Source: WTGA01 sp965214055 (GTDB lineage: Bacteria > Pseudomonadota > Gammaproteobacteria > Arenicellales > Poriferihabitantaceae). Taken from it: 64,000 nt of DNA. The stretch is taken from contig OZ243931.1 in assembly GCA_965214055.1 (NCBI GenBank), positions 372,001-436,000 of the forward strand, given 5' to 3'. Below the pieces are notes generated by a model. That model did no database searches and had not been told where the DNA came from. It worked only from the letters and a program-made list of their open reading frames with translations. The number at the start of each line of letters is the position of its first letter. Within the stretch, counting starts at the first letter, position 1. Made by a program: the position numbers and the translations under genes. Positions 17,343 to 26,628 of the stretch are shown here, piece by piece.

Positions 17343-18365
17343 ATGTTGACAGAAAAGACCTACCCTGAACAAACCGAAAATACACAGAGCCTGCAGGCAC
17401 TGTTTAATGGAGTACGGACGGAACTCGGCAACAAAATTCTCGGGCAACAATATCTGGTGGATTGCCTGATTATCGCCTTGCTGTCCGACGGACACCTGCT
17501 CGTGGAAGGCGCCCCCGGGCTGGCAAAGACCCGGGCAATCAAGTCACTGGCGGAACTGATCGACAGCCAGTTTCATCGTGTTCAATTCACTCCCGACTTG
17601 CTGCCTTCGGACCTGACTGGAACCGATGTCTATCAACCCCAGCCAGGCAACTTCCAATTCCAGAAAGGGCCCTTGTTCCACAACATCATCCTTGCTGACG
17701 AGATCAACCGGGCACCCGCTAAAGTACAATCGGCACTTCTGGAAGCCATGGCCGAACGCCAAATCACCATTGGCAGGACCACACACAGACTGCCTGAACT
17801 CTTCATGGTCATGGCAACACAAAATCCCATTGAACAGGAAGGCACCTATCCCCTGCCCGAAGCGCAGCTGGACCGATTCCTGATGCATATTCATGTCGGA
17901 TATCCGGCCATTGAAGTAGAAAGCCGGATTATGGATCTTGCCCGCTCGGAAGCGCTTCAGCAACTCGACCATGATTTACCGGAAAAAAACAGGGATACGG
18001 TCTGTATCCATGCCTCACAGATCCATCAGGCCCGGGCGGAAATCCTCAACCTCTATTTGTCCAGTTCCATGCAGGAATACATCGTGCAACTGGTTCTGGC
18101 CTCCAGAAACCCCGGGGGATATGACGAAACACTCGGCAAATGGATTGACTATGGAGCCAGTCCCAGGGGTTCCATTGGACTGGAGCGCGTTGCCCGGGCC
18201 CATGCATGGCTGTCCGGGCGGGATTTTGTATCACCGGATGATGTGCAGACCATGGCCCACGATGTCCTTCGTCACCGGATCATCCTGTCCTTTTCAGCAG
18301 AAGCAGAAGGGGTCCACACAGACCAGGTTATCGACCGCTTGCTCGAACTCGTTCCGGTCCCGTAG
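17343..18365 (+). CDS. MoxR-family AAA+ ATPase
   Basis: A 340-residue MoxR AAA+ ATPase, a family thought to act as a chaperone for cofactor insertion or complex assembly together with DUF58 and von Willebrand proteins. Walker A is LVEGAPGLAKTRAIKSLA (near residue 52) and Walker B is IILADEINRAPAKVQSALLEAMAERQ. Then come sensor 1 (MVMATQNPIEQEGTYPLPEAQLDRF) and the C-terminal lid with GASPRGSIGLERVARAHA. The ATG at 17343 is chosen because upstream codons are unconserved. It is followed by a DUF58 gene; the wing partners (BatA/B/D-like) are not found. Confidence 0.92.
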   Translation: MLTEKTYPEQTENTQSLQALFNGVRTELGNKILGQQYLVDCLIIALLSDGHLLVEGAPGLAKTRAIKSLAELIDSQFHRVQFTPDLLPSDLTGTDVYQPQPGNFQFQKGPLFHNIILADEINRAPAKVQSALLEAMAERQITIGRTTHRLPELFMVMATQNPIEQEGTYPLPEAQLDRFLMHIHVGYPAIEVESRIMDLARSEALQQLDHDLPEKNRDTVCIHASQIHQARAEILNLYLSSSMQEYIVQLVLASRNPGGYDETLGKWIDYGASPRGSIGLERVARAHAWLSGRDFVSPDDVQTMAHDVLRHRIILSFSAEAEGVHTDQVIDRLLELVPVP

Positions 18366-18393
18366 ACTGGCATCCGTGAATCCCCCCGACACA

Positions 18394-19299
18394 ATGGATG
18401 GCGTTGAGGTCGACAACCAGTCATTGATCGGCCTTCGCCTGGATGCCCGGCTCCTCAAGCTCGACCTGTCAAAAGGAGCGAGGTCCATACTGGCTGGACA
18501 GCACCACTCCAGATTCCGGGGAAGAGGGATGGATTACGCAGAATCCAGGCAGTACCAGCCCGGGGATGATGTCCGGAGCATTGACTGGCGGGTCACCGCC
18601 CGGACCGGGCAGACCCACACAAAGGTGTACATTGAAGAACGGGAGCGCCCGGTATTCATATTGGGAGATTTCAGTGCTTCCCTGTTCTTTGGCACCAAAG
18701 ACAGTTTCAAGTCGGTGCTGGCAGCCAGGGCGGCGGCCCTGCTGGCCTGGACAGCCGTCCAAAACGGAGACCGCCTCGGGGGGGTACTGCAAGTGGACAA
18801 CCGGATCATCGACCTCAAACCCAAGGCCGGCCGCCGGGGGGCGTTGGCGATGGTCAACGCACTGGCCCATGCAACCCAGCACAGGAATACCCGGTTTTCA
18901 GACAGCCGACTCAACCGCGCTTTGCAGCATCTGAGCGTCGTCGTGCATCCCGGCAGCCTTGTTCTGGTTTTCAGTGACTTCTATCAAATTGACCGTCAGA
19001 CCCACCAGTATCTGGCCAGCATTCGACAACACAACGATCTCGTCGCATGCCAGATCCTGGACCCCATCGAAATCAGGCCTCCGGATTCGGGCCAGTATAA
19101 AATCACGGGGGGGGTATCAATGAAACAGACCGCGGTCATCGATACCACACTCAAAACGACCCGCTTCAAATATAAGGACTATTTCGCCCAACGGCAATCG
19201 CAACTGCATACACTCGCATCATCCCTGAAAATTCCGCTCTTCCATCTTGTGAACGGCGACAATCCCACCCGGGTCCTGGCCGAAGTATTCGGACGATGA
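18394..19299 (+). CDS. DUF58 domain protein, partner of MoxR
   Basis: About 301 residues with the DUF58 core RGRGMDYAESRQYQPGDDVRSIDWRVTARTGQTHTKVYIEERERPVFILGDFSASL, followed by a von Willebrand A-like region (SLVLVFSDFY). The ATG at 18394 is used; a GTG six codons upstream is an alternative, and neither has a clear ribosome-binding site. MoxR-DUF58 pairs usually continue with a DUF4381 protein and VWA/TPR membrane proteins. Here the next genes face the other way, so the operon is either reduced or its remainder lies elsewhere. The molecular function is not established. Confidence 0.88.
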   Translation: MDGVEVDNQSLIGLRLDARLLKLDLSKGARSILAGQHHSRFRGRGMDYAESRQYQPGDDVRSIDWRVTARTGQTHTKVYIEERERPVFILGDFSASLFFGTKDSFKSVLAARAAALLAWTAVQNGDRLGGVLQVDNRIIDLKPKAGRRGALAMVNALAHATQHRNTRFSDSRLNRALQHLSVVVHPGSLVLVFSDFYQIDRQTHQYLASIRQHNDLVACQILDPIEIRPPDSGQYKITGGVSMKQTAVIDTTLKTTRFKYKDYFAQRQSQLHTLASSLKIPLFHLVNGDNPTRVLAEVFGR

Positions 19300-19431
19300 A
19301 ACCGCGGCCGGACGATGCAGGACACCGGGTGAAAATCGAAGTCCGGGGGCAGGGTCACGTCGAAGCGGCCCCATGGAATTAGGGATTCGCTGCCGCTGCA
19401 TCACCGGGGGGGCAGGTTGGCAGGATTCGGA

Positions 19432-21354
19432 TTAATTCACCGCAGTCATTGAAAGAAATTCGTCACCGCCTTTTTCCATGGCGAGTAACCGGTCAATGAT
19501 CTGCTGCCGGATCCCAGTGACGTTCATCTGGATTTCTGCAAGTTGTTCCGGTTGGGACCCATGATCCAGATGCCTGTCCGGAATGCCAATATTGAGTACC
19601 GGCACATGCCGGTCATTGCTGGCAAGACACTCGTTTACGGCCGATCCCGCGCCTCCCATCACCACATGCTCCTCCACAGTGACCAGCAAGGCATGGGAGT
19701 CCGCCATGGCCAAAACAACCCCATCGTCCAATGGCTTGATGAACCGCATGTTGATGACGGTGGCATCCATCTCGTTTCCGACGTCAAGACAGGAGTGGAC
19801 CATCGTCCCGAATGCCAGAATGGCCACCGGTTTCCCGGGTTTTCCGGCTTTTCGCCTGATTTCCGCTTTTCCGATCCGAAGGGCGGTCATCCGGTGGTTT
19901 TCCTGCACACCGGGTCCCCCGCCACGGGGATACCGCACCGAAGCCGGCCCGTCATACTGATAGCCGGTGTACAGCATGTCCCGGCATTCCGCTTCGTCGG
20001 CGGGTGCCATAATCACCATCCCCGGCACGCATCGCATGTACGCATAATCGTAGGCTCCGGCATGAGTCGGGCCATCGGCACCTACCAGGCCTGCCCGGTC
20101 AATCGCAAACAGCACATCCAGGCCCTGGATTGAAATATCATGAATCAACTGGTCGTATGCGCGTTGCAGAAACGTGGAGTAGATGGCCACCACGGGTTTC
20201 AGTCCTTCACAGGCCAGTCCGGCGGCAAAGGTCAATGAGTGCTGTTCCGCAATCCCTACATCAAAATAACGCTCCCGATATTCCTCGGAAAACCGGACCA
20301 GCCCGGACCCTTCCCTCATTGCCGGGGTGATCCCTATCAACCGGTCATCCTGCGCCGCCATGTCACACAGCCAGTCACTGAAAACATGGGTATAGGTCCT
20401 CCCTTTTTTCTTCTTTTCCATTTTCCCCGTATCCAGGTTAAACGGGGTCACTCCGTGAAACACACAGGGATTGCCTTCCGCCGGTTCAAACCCCTTTCCC
20501 TTCTGGGTCACGATATGCAGAAACCTCGGGCCGGTCATATCCCGCATGTTCCCCAGCGTGGTAATCAGTGTATTCAGGTCATGCCCGTCGATCGGTCCAA
20601 TATAGTAGAACCCCATTTCCTCAAACAGGGTACTCGGCATCACCATTCCCTTCATGTGTTCTTCCCACCGGCGGGCATAGTTTTTTACCGGCGGCGGCAA
20701 GGTGCTTAAAACCGTTTTGCTGCCTTCCCTCACGGTGGTATAGGCATGGCCCGACAGGATTCTGGCAAGGTAATTGGAGATGGCCCCCACGTTGGGAGAA
20801 ATCGACATTTCGTTGTCGTTCAATATGACCAGCAGATTGGCATCCAGGTCCCCTGCATTATTCAGGGCCTCGTAGGCCATCCCCCCTGTCAATGCTCCAT
20901 CGCCGATAATTGCCACCACTTCGTTTTTCACTTTTTTCTGCCTGGCAGCAACCGCCATTCCCAATGCCGCACTGATGGATGTACTGGAATGACCGGCTCC
21001 AAACGTATCGTACTCGCTCTCTCCCCGCTTGAGAAAACCGGACAATCCCTTGTACTGGCGAATCGTGCTGAACCGTTCCCGCCGGCCGGTCAGGATTTTA
21101 TGCGGGTACGCCTGATGCCCGATATCCCAGACCAAACGGTCCTCCGGAGTATTGAACACATAGTGCAGTGCGATGGTCAGTTCAACCGTTCCCAGGCCGG
21201 GAGCCAGGTGCCCGCCTGTCTGGGAAGTGACCTCGATCAAAAATTTCCGCAGCTCATCCGCCAGTTGCCCGAGCTGCCCCTTGTCCAGCTCACGCAATTG
21301 GGCAGGGGTGTCAGTTTGGAAAAGCAATGGATACTGTTTGCGTCCCAAAGACAT
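19432..21354 (-). CDS. dxs: 1-deoxy-D-xylulose-5-phosphate synthase
   Basis: Thiamine-diphosphate enzyme that condenses pyruvate and glyceraldehyde 3-phosphate, the entry step of the MEP isoprenoid pathway. It is 640 residues from the ATG at 21354; a TTG immediately before is less likely. Visible blocks are GHLAPGLGTVELTIALHYVF, the substrate His in GHQAYPHKI, the TPP/Mg motif GDGALTGGMAYEALNNAG, and the transketolase-type DVGIAEQHSLTFAAGLACEG and DRAGLVGADGPTHAGAYDYAYM. The start overlaps the ispA stop (TGATG), giving the classic xseB-ispA-dxs operon. Confidence 0.97.
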   Translation of the reverse strand: MSLGRKQYPLLFQTDTPAQLRELDKGQLGQLADELRKFLIEVTSQTGGHLAPGLGTVELTIALHYVFNTPEDRLVWDIGHQAYPHKILTGRRERFSTIRQYKGLSGFLKRGESEYDTFGAGHSSTSISAALGMAVAARQKKVKNEVVAIIGDGALTGGMAYEALNNAGDLDANLLVILNDNEMSISPNVGAISNYLARILSGHAYTTVREGSKTVLSTLPPPVKNYARRWEEHMKGMVMPSTLFEEMGFYYIGPIDGHDLNTLITTLGNMRDMTGPRFLHIVTQKGKGFEPAEGNPCVFHGVTPFNLDTGKMEKKKKGRTYTHVFSDWLCDMAAQDDRLIGITPAMREGSGLVRFSEEYRERYFDVGIAEQHSLTFAAGLACEGLKPVVAIYSTFLQRAYDQLIHDISIQGLDVLFAIDRAGLVGADGPTHAGAYDYAYMRCVPGMVIMAPADEAECRDMLYTGYQYDGPASVRYPRGGGPGVQENHRMTALRIGKAEIRRKAGKPGKPVAILAFGTMVHSCLDVGNEMDATVINMRFIKPLDDGVVLAMADSHALLVTVEEHVVMGGAGSAVNECLASNDRHVPVLNIGIPDRHLDHGSQPEQLAEIQMNVTGIRQQIIDRLLAMEKGGDEFLSMTAVN

Positions 21355-22247
21355 CAATAACTCCGGTTAATGACAAACTTGGCAAGTTCTTTCAGGAAAC
21401 GGGCATTATCGCCTAATCCGTTGAGGGTTTCGATAGCCTGCCGGGACAAATTGGCGGCTCCGATCCTGGCCTCTTCCAGGCCCAGGGTGGAAATACAGGT
21501 TGCCTTGCCCATCCGTGAATCCGCACCGGTGATTTTTCCCAGGGTCTCGCTGTCCGAGGTCCAGTCAAGGATATCATCGGCAATCTGGAATGCCAGGCCA
21601 ATGGACCGGGCGTATTCCCTCAGTCTGTCCAGCAACCGACGGTCAGAGTCCGGGCCAGCCAATCCACCCATGACGGCTGCCGCCTCAATCAGGGCAGCGG
21701 TTTTCAATCGATGCATCCGCATCAGTTCATTGTTTTCAATTTTCCGTCCGGTCGCCTCCATGTCCAATGCCTGCCCACCGGCCATTCCCATGGATCCAAT
21801 GGATTTTGACAATTCCTCCAGCATCCGGCATCGTTGCCCGGCAGAAAGGATATTCGTCTGCGGTGAAGCCAGGATTTCAAACGCGCGAGATTGCAGGGCA
21901 TCACCGGCAAGAACCGCAGTGGCTTCATCAAAGGCGACATGACAAGTCGGCCGCCCGCGACGCAGGATATCATTGTCCATGGCAGGCAGATCATCGTGAA
22001 CCAGGGAATAGGCATGCACCATTTCCACCGCACACGCCGGGGTGTCCAATTGCTCAAGGGTCGCTCCCGCCATCACTCCACACGCATAGACCAATGTTGC
22101 CCGGAAGCGTTTTCCACCTCCCAGGCATACATATTCCATGGCCTGGTGCAGACGCTCCGGAGGTTGTGACGAACTCGTCAGCCTGGACTGGAGCGCAAGT
22201 TCCGTGCGACGACGATATGTTTCCCAGGTCGCTTCAAACCCACTCAA
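21354..22247 (-). CDS. ispA: Farnesyl (polyprenyl) diphosphate synthase
   Basis: Short-chain trans-prenyl transferase that makes farnesyl diphosphate from IPP and DMAPP. The product is 297 residues. The first aspartate-rich motif is in YSLVHDDLPAMDND and the second in LAFQIADDILDWTSD, with GGGKRFRATLVYACG upstream. The start appears to be TTG immediately after the xseB stop codon; the next in-frame ATG would remove conserved residues. It lies between xseB and dxs and supplies the step after the MEP pathway. Confidence 0.95.
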   Translation of the reverse strand: MSGFEATWETYRRRTELALQSRLTSSSQPPERLHQAMEYVCLGGGKRFRATLVYACGVMAGATLEQLDTPACAVEMVHAYSLVHDDLPAMDNDILRRGRPTCHVAFDEATAVLAGDALQSRAFEILASPQTNILSAGQRCRMLEELSKSIGSMGMAGGQALDMEATGRKIENNELMRMHRLKTAALIEAAAVMGGLAGPDSDRRLLDRLREYARSIGLAFQIADDILDWTSDSETLGKITGADSRMGKATCISTLGLEEARIGAANLSRQAIETLNGLGDNARFLKELAKFVINRSY

Positions 22248-22523
22248 CTAATTGGCATCCCTGTATTCATCCGGTGCACTGTCGTCCATGCCGTCCAATG
22301 GTTCCAGTTTGAAGTTGCCGTGTTTTTTAACGAGTTTCTGGACTTTCTGCCTGGCCTCACCCAAGCTCTTCTGACATTGTTCGGACAATGCCATTCCGCG
22401 CTCGAAATCCCTGATTGTCTCATCAAGGGTTTGCTCTCCGTGCTCCATTCGCTCGACTATTTTTTCCAGTTCTGCCAGCGATTTCTCAAAATCAGGGGGA
22501 GTCGTTTCCCGGGATTGCGACAT
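22248..22523 (-). CDS. xseB: Exodeoxyribonuclease VII small subunit
   Basis: A 91-residue helical subunit that binds the large nuclease subunit XseA. It contains the family pattern FEKSLAELEKIVERMEHGEQTLDETIRDFERGMALSEQCQKSLGEARQKVQKL. It is the first gene of the xseB-ispA-dxs operon. The 297-base region to parE is a divergent promoter region; a minus-strand TACAAT lies about 40 bases upstream of the start, but no clear -35 was found. Confidence 0.95.
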   Translation of the reverse strand: MSQSRETTPPDFEKSLAELEKIVERMEHGEQTLDETIRDFERGMALSEQCQKSLGEARQKVQKLVKKHGNFKLEPLDGMDDSAPDEYRDAN

Positions 22524-22820
22524 TCGATGAATTTAAAGTTGAATTTGAAGGTCAACGTGTATTGTAGCAAATCCCGGCCCGGAACTGTATGGTCCATTGA
22601 CTCCGCATGGAAGAGCGCGGGTTCTTCTCCCTGGGAGCGCGCAGTACAGGACCGCAGAACCGTCTGTTCAGCAACTGAAAAGACCGCCATTTCGTCATCC
22701 ATGCCAGGTTGTCATGGTAGAATCTTCGGGTTGACGATCAACGGGATGGGCAGGTTCGATATCAATCCGTGGGGAACCCGGTCCGGCCATCCTCGACAGA
22801 CACCACTACAACCACGCTGA

Positions 22821-24713
22821 ATGAGTCGTCCCTATAACGCATCCGCCATTGAAGTTCTCACCGGGATTGAACCGGTACGAAAAAGACCGGGGATGTATAC
22901 CGAAACCGATCGTCCGAATCATCTCGCACACGAGGTGGTTGACAACAGCGTGGATGAAGCTCTCGCCGGATACGCAACCCTGATCGAAGTCCATCTGCAT
23001 AAAGATGGATCGTTGACCGTTTCCGACGATGGCCGGGGCATGCCCGTGGACATTCACCAGGAAGAAGGGATCAGCGGCGTAGAGTTAATCATGACGCGCT
23101 TGCACGCCGGGGGCAAATTTTCCGGGGATCATTACCAATATTCCGGAGGGCTCCATGGGGTGGGGGTTTCGGTAGTCACCGCACTGTCCACCCAACTCGA
23201 TGTCTGGATCCGGCGCAATGGTGCACAGCACCATATCAGCTTTGCCAACGGCGAGAAGAAAACCGAACTGGAAATAATCGACAAGGTGGTCAGCACAGTA
23301 ACCGGCACGACCATCCGGTTCTCTCCTGACCCGGCCTATTTTGATTCTCCGAAATTTCATGTCCCCCACCTCAAGGCAAACCTGCAGGCCAAGGCGGTGC
23401 TTTGCCCGGGATTGGAGGTCCATTTCAACGATGAAATCAACGAGGAAAACAGCAGTCGCTGGCAATATGAGAACGGTTTGAACGACTATCTGTGCGGTGC
23501 TCTGGGGGAGATTGAAACGATTCCTGCCGTGCCTTTTTTCGGGGAGCACCGGAATGACGATGGAGAAGTGGACTGGGCCGTTGCCTGGGTTCCAGACGGC
23601 GGTTTTCCCATGACAGAGAGTTATGTCAACCTGGTGCCCACTGCCCAGGGAGGCACCCATGTCAACGGCTTCAGGAGTGGTCTTACCGAAGCCATCCGGG
23701 AATTTTGCGAATACCGGGATCTCCTGCCAAGAGGCATCAAGATTTCCATAGAAGATGTATGGACCCACTGCACGTATGTCCTGTCAGTAAAACTCAAGGA
23801 GCCACAGTTCAGCGGCCAAACCAAGGACCGGCTGTCCTCACGAAAAGCAGCGTCCATGGTTCAAAGTGCCGCAAAGGACGCCTTTGGATTTTGGTTGAAC
23901 CGGCATATCGATGACGGGGAGCAGATCGCCCAGATCGCCATCCGCAATGCCCAGCGAAGGTGGCGGGCAGGAAAACGGGTCCAGCGGAAAAAAATCACCT
24001 CTGGCCCGGCACTTCCGGGGAAACTTGCCGACTGCACCAGCGACAATCTGGACCTGACCGAATTGTTCCTGGTGGAAGGGGATTCAGCGGGAGGCTCTGC
24101 AAAGCAGGCCAGAGACCGAATTTATCAGGCGATCATGCCGCTGAGGGGGAAGATACTGAATACCTGGGAAGTGGACCCTGCCGAAGTGCTGGCTTCCCAG
24201 GAGGTCCATGATATTGCCATTGCCCTGGGGGTGGACCCGGGCTCCGAGGACCTTTCCGGTCTGCGATACGGCCGGGTCTGCATCCTCGCGGATGCGGACT
24301 CCGACGGGGCGCATATTGCCACCTTGCTATGTGCCTTGTTTCTGCGCCATTTCCCGACCCTGGTTCAAGCGGGTCGCGTATGTATTGCCATGCCTCCGCT
24401 TTACCGCATTGACGTTGCAAAAAAAGTGTTTTATGCCCTGGATGATGCGGACAAGGATCAGATTCTCGACCAGATCTCAGCGGAAAAAATCAGGGGAAAA
24501 GTGGGAATTCAACGATTCAAGGGGCTCGGCGAAATGAATCCCGGACAACTCCGGGAAACCACGATGGATCCAGACACCCGAAGCCTGCTGCAACTACAGG
24601 TCACCCCCGGCGACAACACCCATGAGATCATGGACATGCTGCTGGCAAAAAAGCGCTCCGCAGACCGTAAATCGTGGCTCAGTGACAAGGGAGACCAGGC
24701 AGAAGCCGTCTGA
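22821..24713 (+). CDS. parE: DNA topoisomerase IV subunit B
   Basis: ATPase and TOPRIM subunit of topoisomerase IV, the decatenase that separates daughter chromosomes. At 630 residues it has the usual ParE length without the GyrB insertion. The GHKL ATPase motifs are EVVDNSVDEALAG and DDGRGMPVD. GGLHGVGVSVVTALS follows, and the TOPRIM motifs are VEGDSAGGSAKQARDR and DADSDGAHI. QRFKGLGEMNPGQL near the C-terminus is conserved. parC is not in the window. Confidence 0.97.
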   Translation: MSRPYNASAIEVLTGIEPVRKRPGMYTETDRPNHLAHEVVDNSVDEALAGYATLIEVHLHKDGSLTVSDDGRGMPVDIHQEEGISGVELIMTRLHAGGKFSGDHYQYSGGLHGVGVSVVTALSTQLDVWIRRNGAQHHISFANGEKKTELEIIDKVVSTVTGTTIRFSPDPAYFDSPKFHVPHLKANLQAKAVLCPGLEVHFNDEINEENSSRWQYENGLNDYLCGALGEIETIPAVPFFGEHRNDDGEVDWAVAWVPDGGFPMTESYVNLVPTAQGGTHVNGFRSGLTEAIREFCEYRDLLPRGIKISIEDVWTHCTYVLSVKLKEPQFSGQTKDRLSSRKAASMVQSAAKDAFGFWLNRHIDDGEQIAQIAIRNAQRRWRAGKRVQRKKITSGPALPGKLADCTSDNLDLTELFLVEGDSAGGSAKQARDRIYQAIMPLRGKILNTWEVDPAEVLASQEVHDIAIALGVDPGSEDLSGLRYGRVCILADADSDGAHIATLLCALFLRHFPTLVQAGRVCIAMPPLYRIDVAKKVFYALDDADKDQILDQISAEKIRGKVGIQRFKGLGEMNPGQLRETTMDPDTRSLLQLQVTPGDNTHEIMDMLLAKKRSADRKSWLSDKGDQAEAV

Positions 24714-25106
24714 CCCGAATCATTGGCCCGGCATTTCATTGGGATGGAACCGCGGTCCGGCGACGGCCCGTCCAGCCCTCATGGATAGACCTCTTCAAAT
24801 CTCATTCGTCGGTCTCCTGCAGCCATTCTCCCCATCTCATCACGCCTCCCACTCAAGGTTCTTGAAACCGGACATTTTATGTGTTCTTGACCGGACAGAT
24901 CACGTGCTCCCAACACTGCGTGCAACGCTGATTGGACAATCTTCCCTCAGGTCGATAAAATAGCCCGGTAGTAACTCGCAAGTTGTATTGGCTTGGTTCC
25001 GGTTTGTTGACGTAGTTTTGGGTTTTTGGAAGTGAGCCCGAACTTGCACAGTCACATGATTACACTTTGTATTCAAATACAAAGGATTAGCCAGGAGGAG
25101 TATAAA
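24714..25106 (+). promoter_or_regulatory. Gap after parE with candidate cold-shock gene promoter and leader
   Basis: No gene is supported in this 393-base stretch. A reasonable promoter for the cold-shock gene is TTGCAC (25044-25049), a 17-base spacer, and TTGTAT (25067-25072). An imperfect palindrome TTTGTAT-TCAA-ATACAAA (25066-25083) overlaps the -10 and presumed start site, and could be an operator or a 5' hairpin. An AGGAGG ribosome-binding site sits at about 25093-25099. Confidence 0.45.
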
Positions 25107-25322
25107 ATGTCAGAGCGTTGTAGCGGCGTTGTCAAGTGGTTCGACAACCGCAAAGGGTACGGGTTTATTCAACGGGACAACGTGGGTGATGACGTATTTG
25201 TTCACTTTCGTGAAATTCAGGGAGAGGGGTTCAGGACCCTGTTCGAGGGCCAGAAGGTTGAGTTCGGTCTGGTTGAAAGAGAAAAGGGATTTGCGGCAGA
25301 AAATGTAACCACCCTGGAATAG
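25107..25322 (+). CDS. Cold-shock domain protein (CspA family)
   Basis: A 71-residue single-stranded nucleic-acid chaperone. It has RNP1 as KGYGFIQRD and RNP2 as VFVHF, in the standard five-strand OB-fold layout starting SGVVKWFDNRKGYGFI. The ATG at 25107 follows a strong AGGAGG. One difference from classical CspA is a longer loop (REIQGEGFRTLFEGQKVEF) and a short C-terminus. It is monocistronic and convergent with hemL, 22 bases between stops. Confidence 0.93.
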   Translation: MSERCSGVVKWFDNRKGYGFIQRDNVGDDVFVHFREIQGEGFRTLFEGQKVEFGLVEREKGFAAENVTTLE

Positions 25323-25344
25323 TTGGTCATCTCTGCCAGGGTTT

Positions 25345-26625
25345 TCACCCCAGGGATTCAAAAACTCCTCCAGCCACCGAAATGGTTTTTTCGATTTCCA
25401 CTTCTGTGTGGGCGCTTGAAACGAACCCGGCTTCATAGGCGGACGGAGCCAGATACACCCCCCCTTGAAGCATGCCATGGAAAAAACGGTTGAACCGCGC
25501 GCCGTCACAATCCATCACATCCTGAAATCCCGCCACCGTTTCCTTTTCGCTGAAAAACAACCCGAACATGGCTCCCACGCGATGGGCGGTAACGGGTATC
25601 CGGGCACGGTGGCCAGCTTCCAGTATCCCGGAGACCAACTGTGCTGCCTTTTCATCCAGGCGGGAGTAAAACCCTTCTTCTCCGGTAATTTTCAGGGTAG
25701 TCAGACCAGCGGCCATGGCCACCGGGTTCCCGGAAAGCGTCCCCGCCTGGTAAACCCCCCCTTCGGGCGCGAGGTGCGCCATGATCTCGCTCCGACCACC
25801 GAATGCACCCACGGGCATCCCTCCTCCAATAATTTTCCCCAACGTGGTTAAATCGCCATAAACGCCATACAACCCCTGGGCACCCTGGGGACCCACCCGG
25901 AACCCGGTCATGACCTCATCCATGATCAGCAGACTTCCGTATCGGTCGGACAAATCCCGCAAACCCTGCAAAAAACCCTTCACAGGGGGAATGCAGTTCA
26001 TGTTTCCGGCCACCGGCTCGACGATGATGGCGGCAATTTGATTTCCCATTTTCCCGAACATCTCCGTGACCGAATCCAGATCATTGAAGGTGGCGGTCAG
26101 GGTATGTTCAGCCATGGCCGGGGGCACACCGGGGGAGGTCGGAACACCGAATGAAAGCGCCCCGGATCCCGCCTTGACCAGCAGACTGTCTGCGTGGCCG
26201 TGGTAGCACCCTTCAAATTTAACGATCTTGTCCCGGCCCGTAAATCCCCGGGCCAGCCGGATCGCCGACATCGTAGCTTCCGTACCCGAATTCACCATGC
26301 GTATCTGGTCAATCCAGGGCAACCGGGCACACACAAGCTCTGCCATTTCCGTTTCCAGGACCGTGGGCGCACCAAAGCTCAGACCGGATTCAACCTGGGT
26401 TCTCACCGCTTCCACCACATCCCTGTGGGCATGACCGAGAACCAGCGGTCCCCAGGACCCCACATAATCAATGTACCGGGTGCCGTCTTCAGCATAAATA
26501 TAGGGCCCTTCCCCCCGATGGATAAATACCGGAGAACCCCCCACTGATTTAAATGCCCTGACCGGGGAATTCACCCCTCCCGGGATCACTGCCCTGGCTT
26601 TTTCAAATAATTCTGAATTGTTCAT
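25345..26625 (-). CDS. hemL: Glutamate-1-semialdehyde 2,1-aminomutase
   Basis: PLP enzyme that converts glutamate-1-semialdehyde to 5-aminolevulinate in the C5 pathway of tetrapyrrole synthesis. It is 426 residues, starting at the ATG at 26625 (a GTG one codon earlier is also in frame). It contains PGGVNSPVRAFKSVGG, MVNSGTEATMSAIRLARGFTGRDKIVKFEGCYHGHADSLLVKAGSG, and the PLP-lysine region TTLGKIIGGGMPVGAFGGR. The start lies one base after the prmB stop, so the two are probably co-transcribed. It works upstream of the hemCDXY cluster found 10 kb away. Confidence 0.97.
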   Translation of the reverse strand: MNNSELFEKARAVIPGGVNSPVRAFKSVGGSPVFIHRGEGPYIYAEDGTRYIDYVGSWGPLVLGHAHRDVVEAVRTQVESGLSFGAPTVLETEMAELVCARLPWIDQIRMVNSGTEATMSAIRLARGFTGRDKIVKFEGCYHGHADSLLVKAGSGALSFGVPTSPGVPPAMAEHTLTATFNDLDSVTEMFGKMGNQIAAIIVEPVAGNMNCIPPVKGFLQGLRDLSDRYGSLLIMDEVMTGFRVGPQGAQGLYGVYGDLTTLGKIIGGGMPVGAFGGRSEIMAHLAPEGGVYQAGTLSGNPVAMAAGLTTLKITGEEGFYSRLDEKAAQLVSGILEAGHRARIPVTAHRVGAMFGLFFSEKETVAGFQDVMDCDGARFNRFFHGMLQGGVYLAPSAYEAGFVSSAHTEVEIEKTISVAGGVFESLG

Positions 26626-26628
26626 CAC

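Noticed and set aside
19296..19382. 28-codon frame overlapping the DUF58 stop (ATGA)
   Set aside because: Too short for the expected DUF4381 partner, with no recognisable motif.
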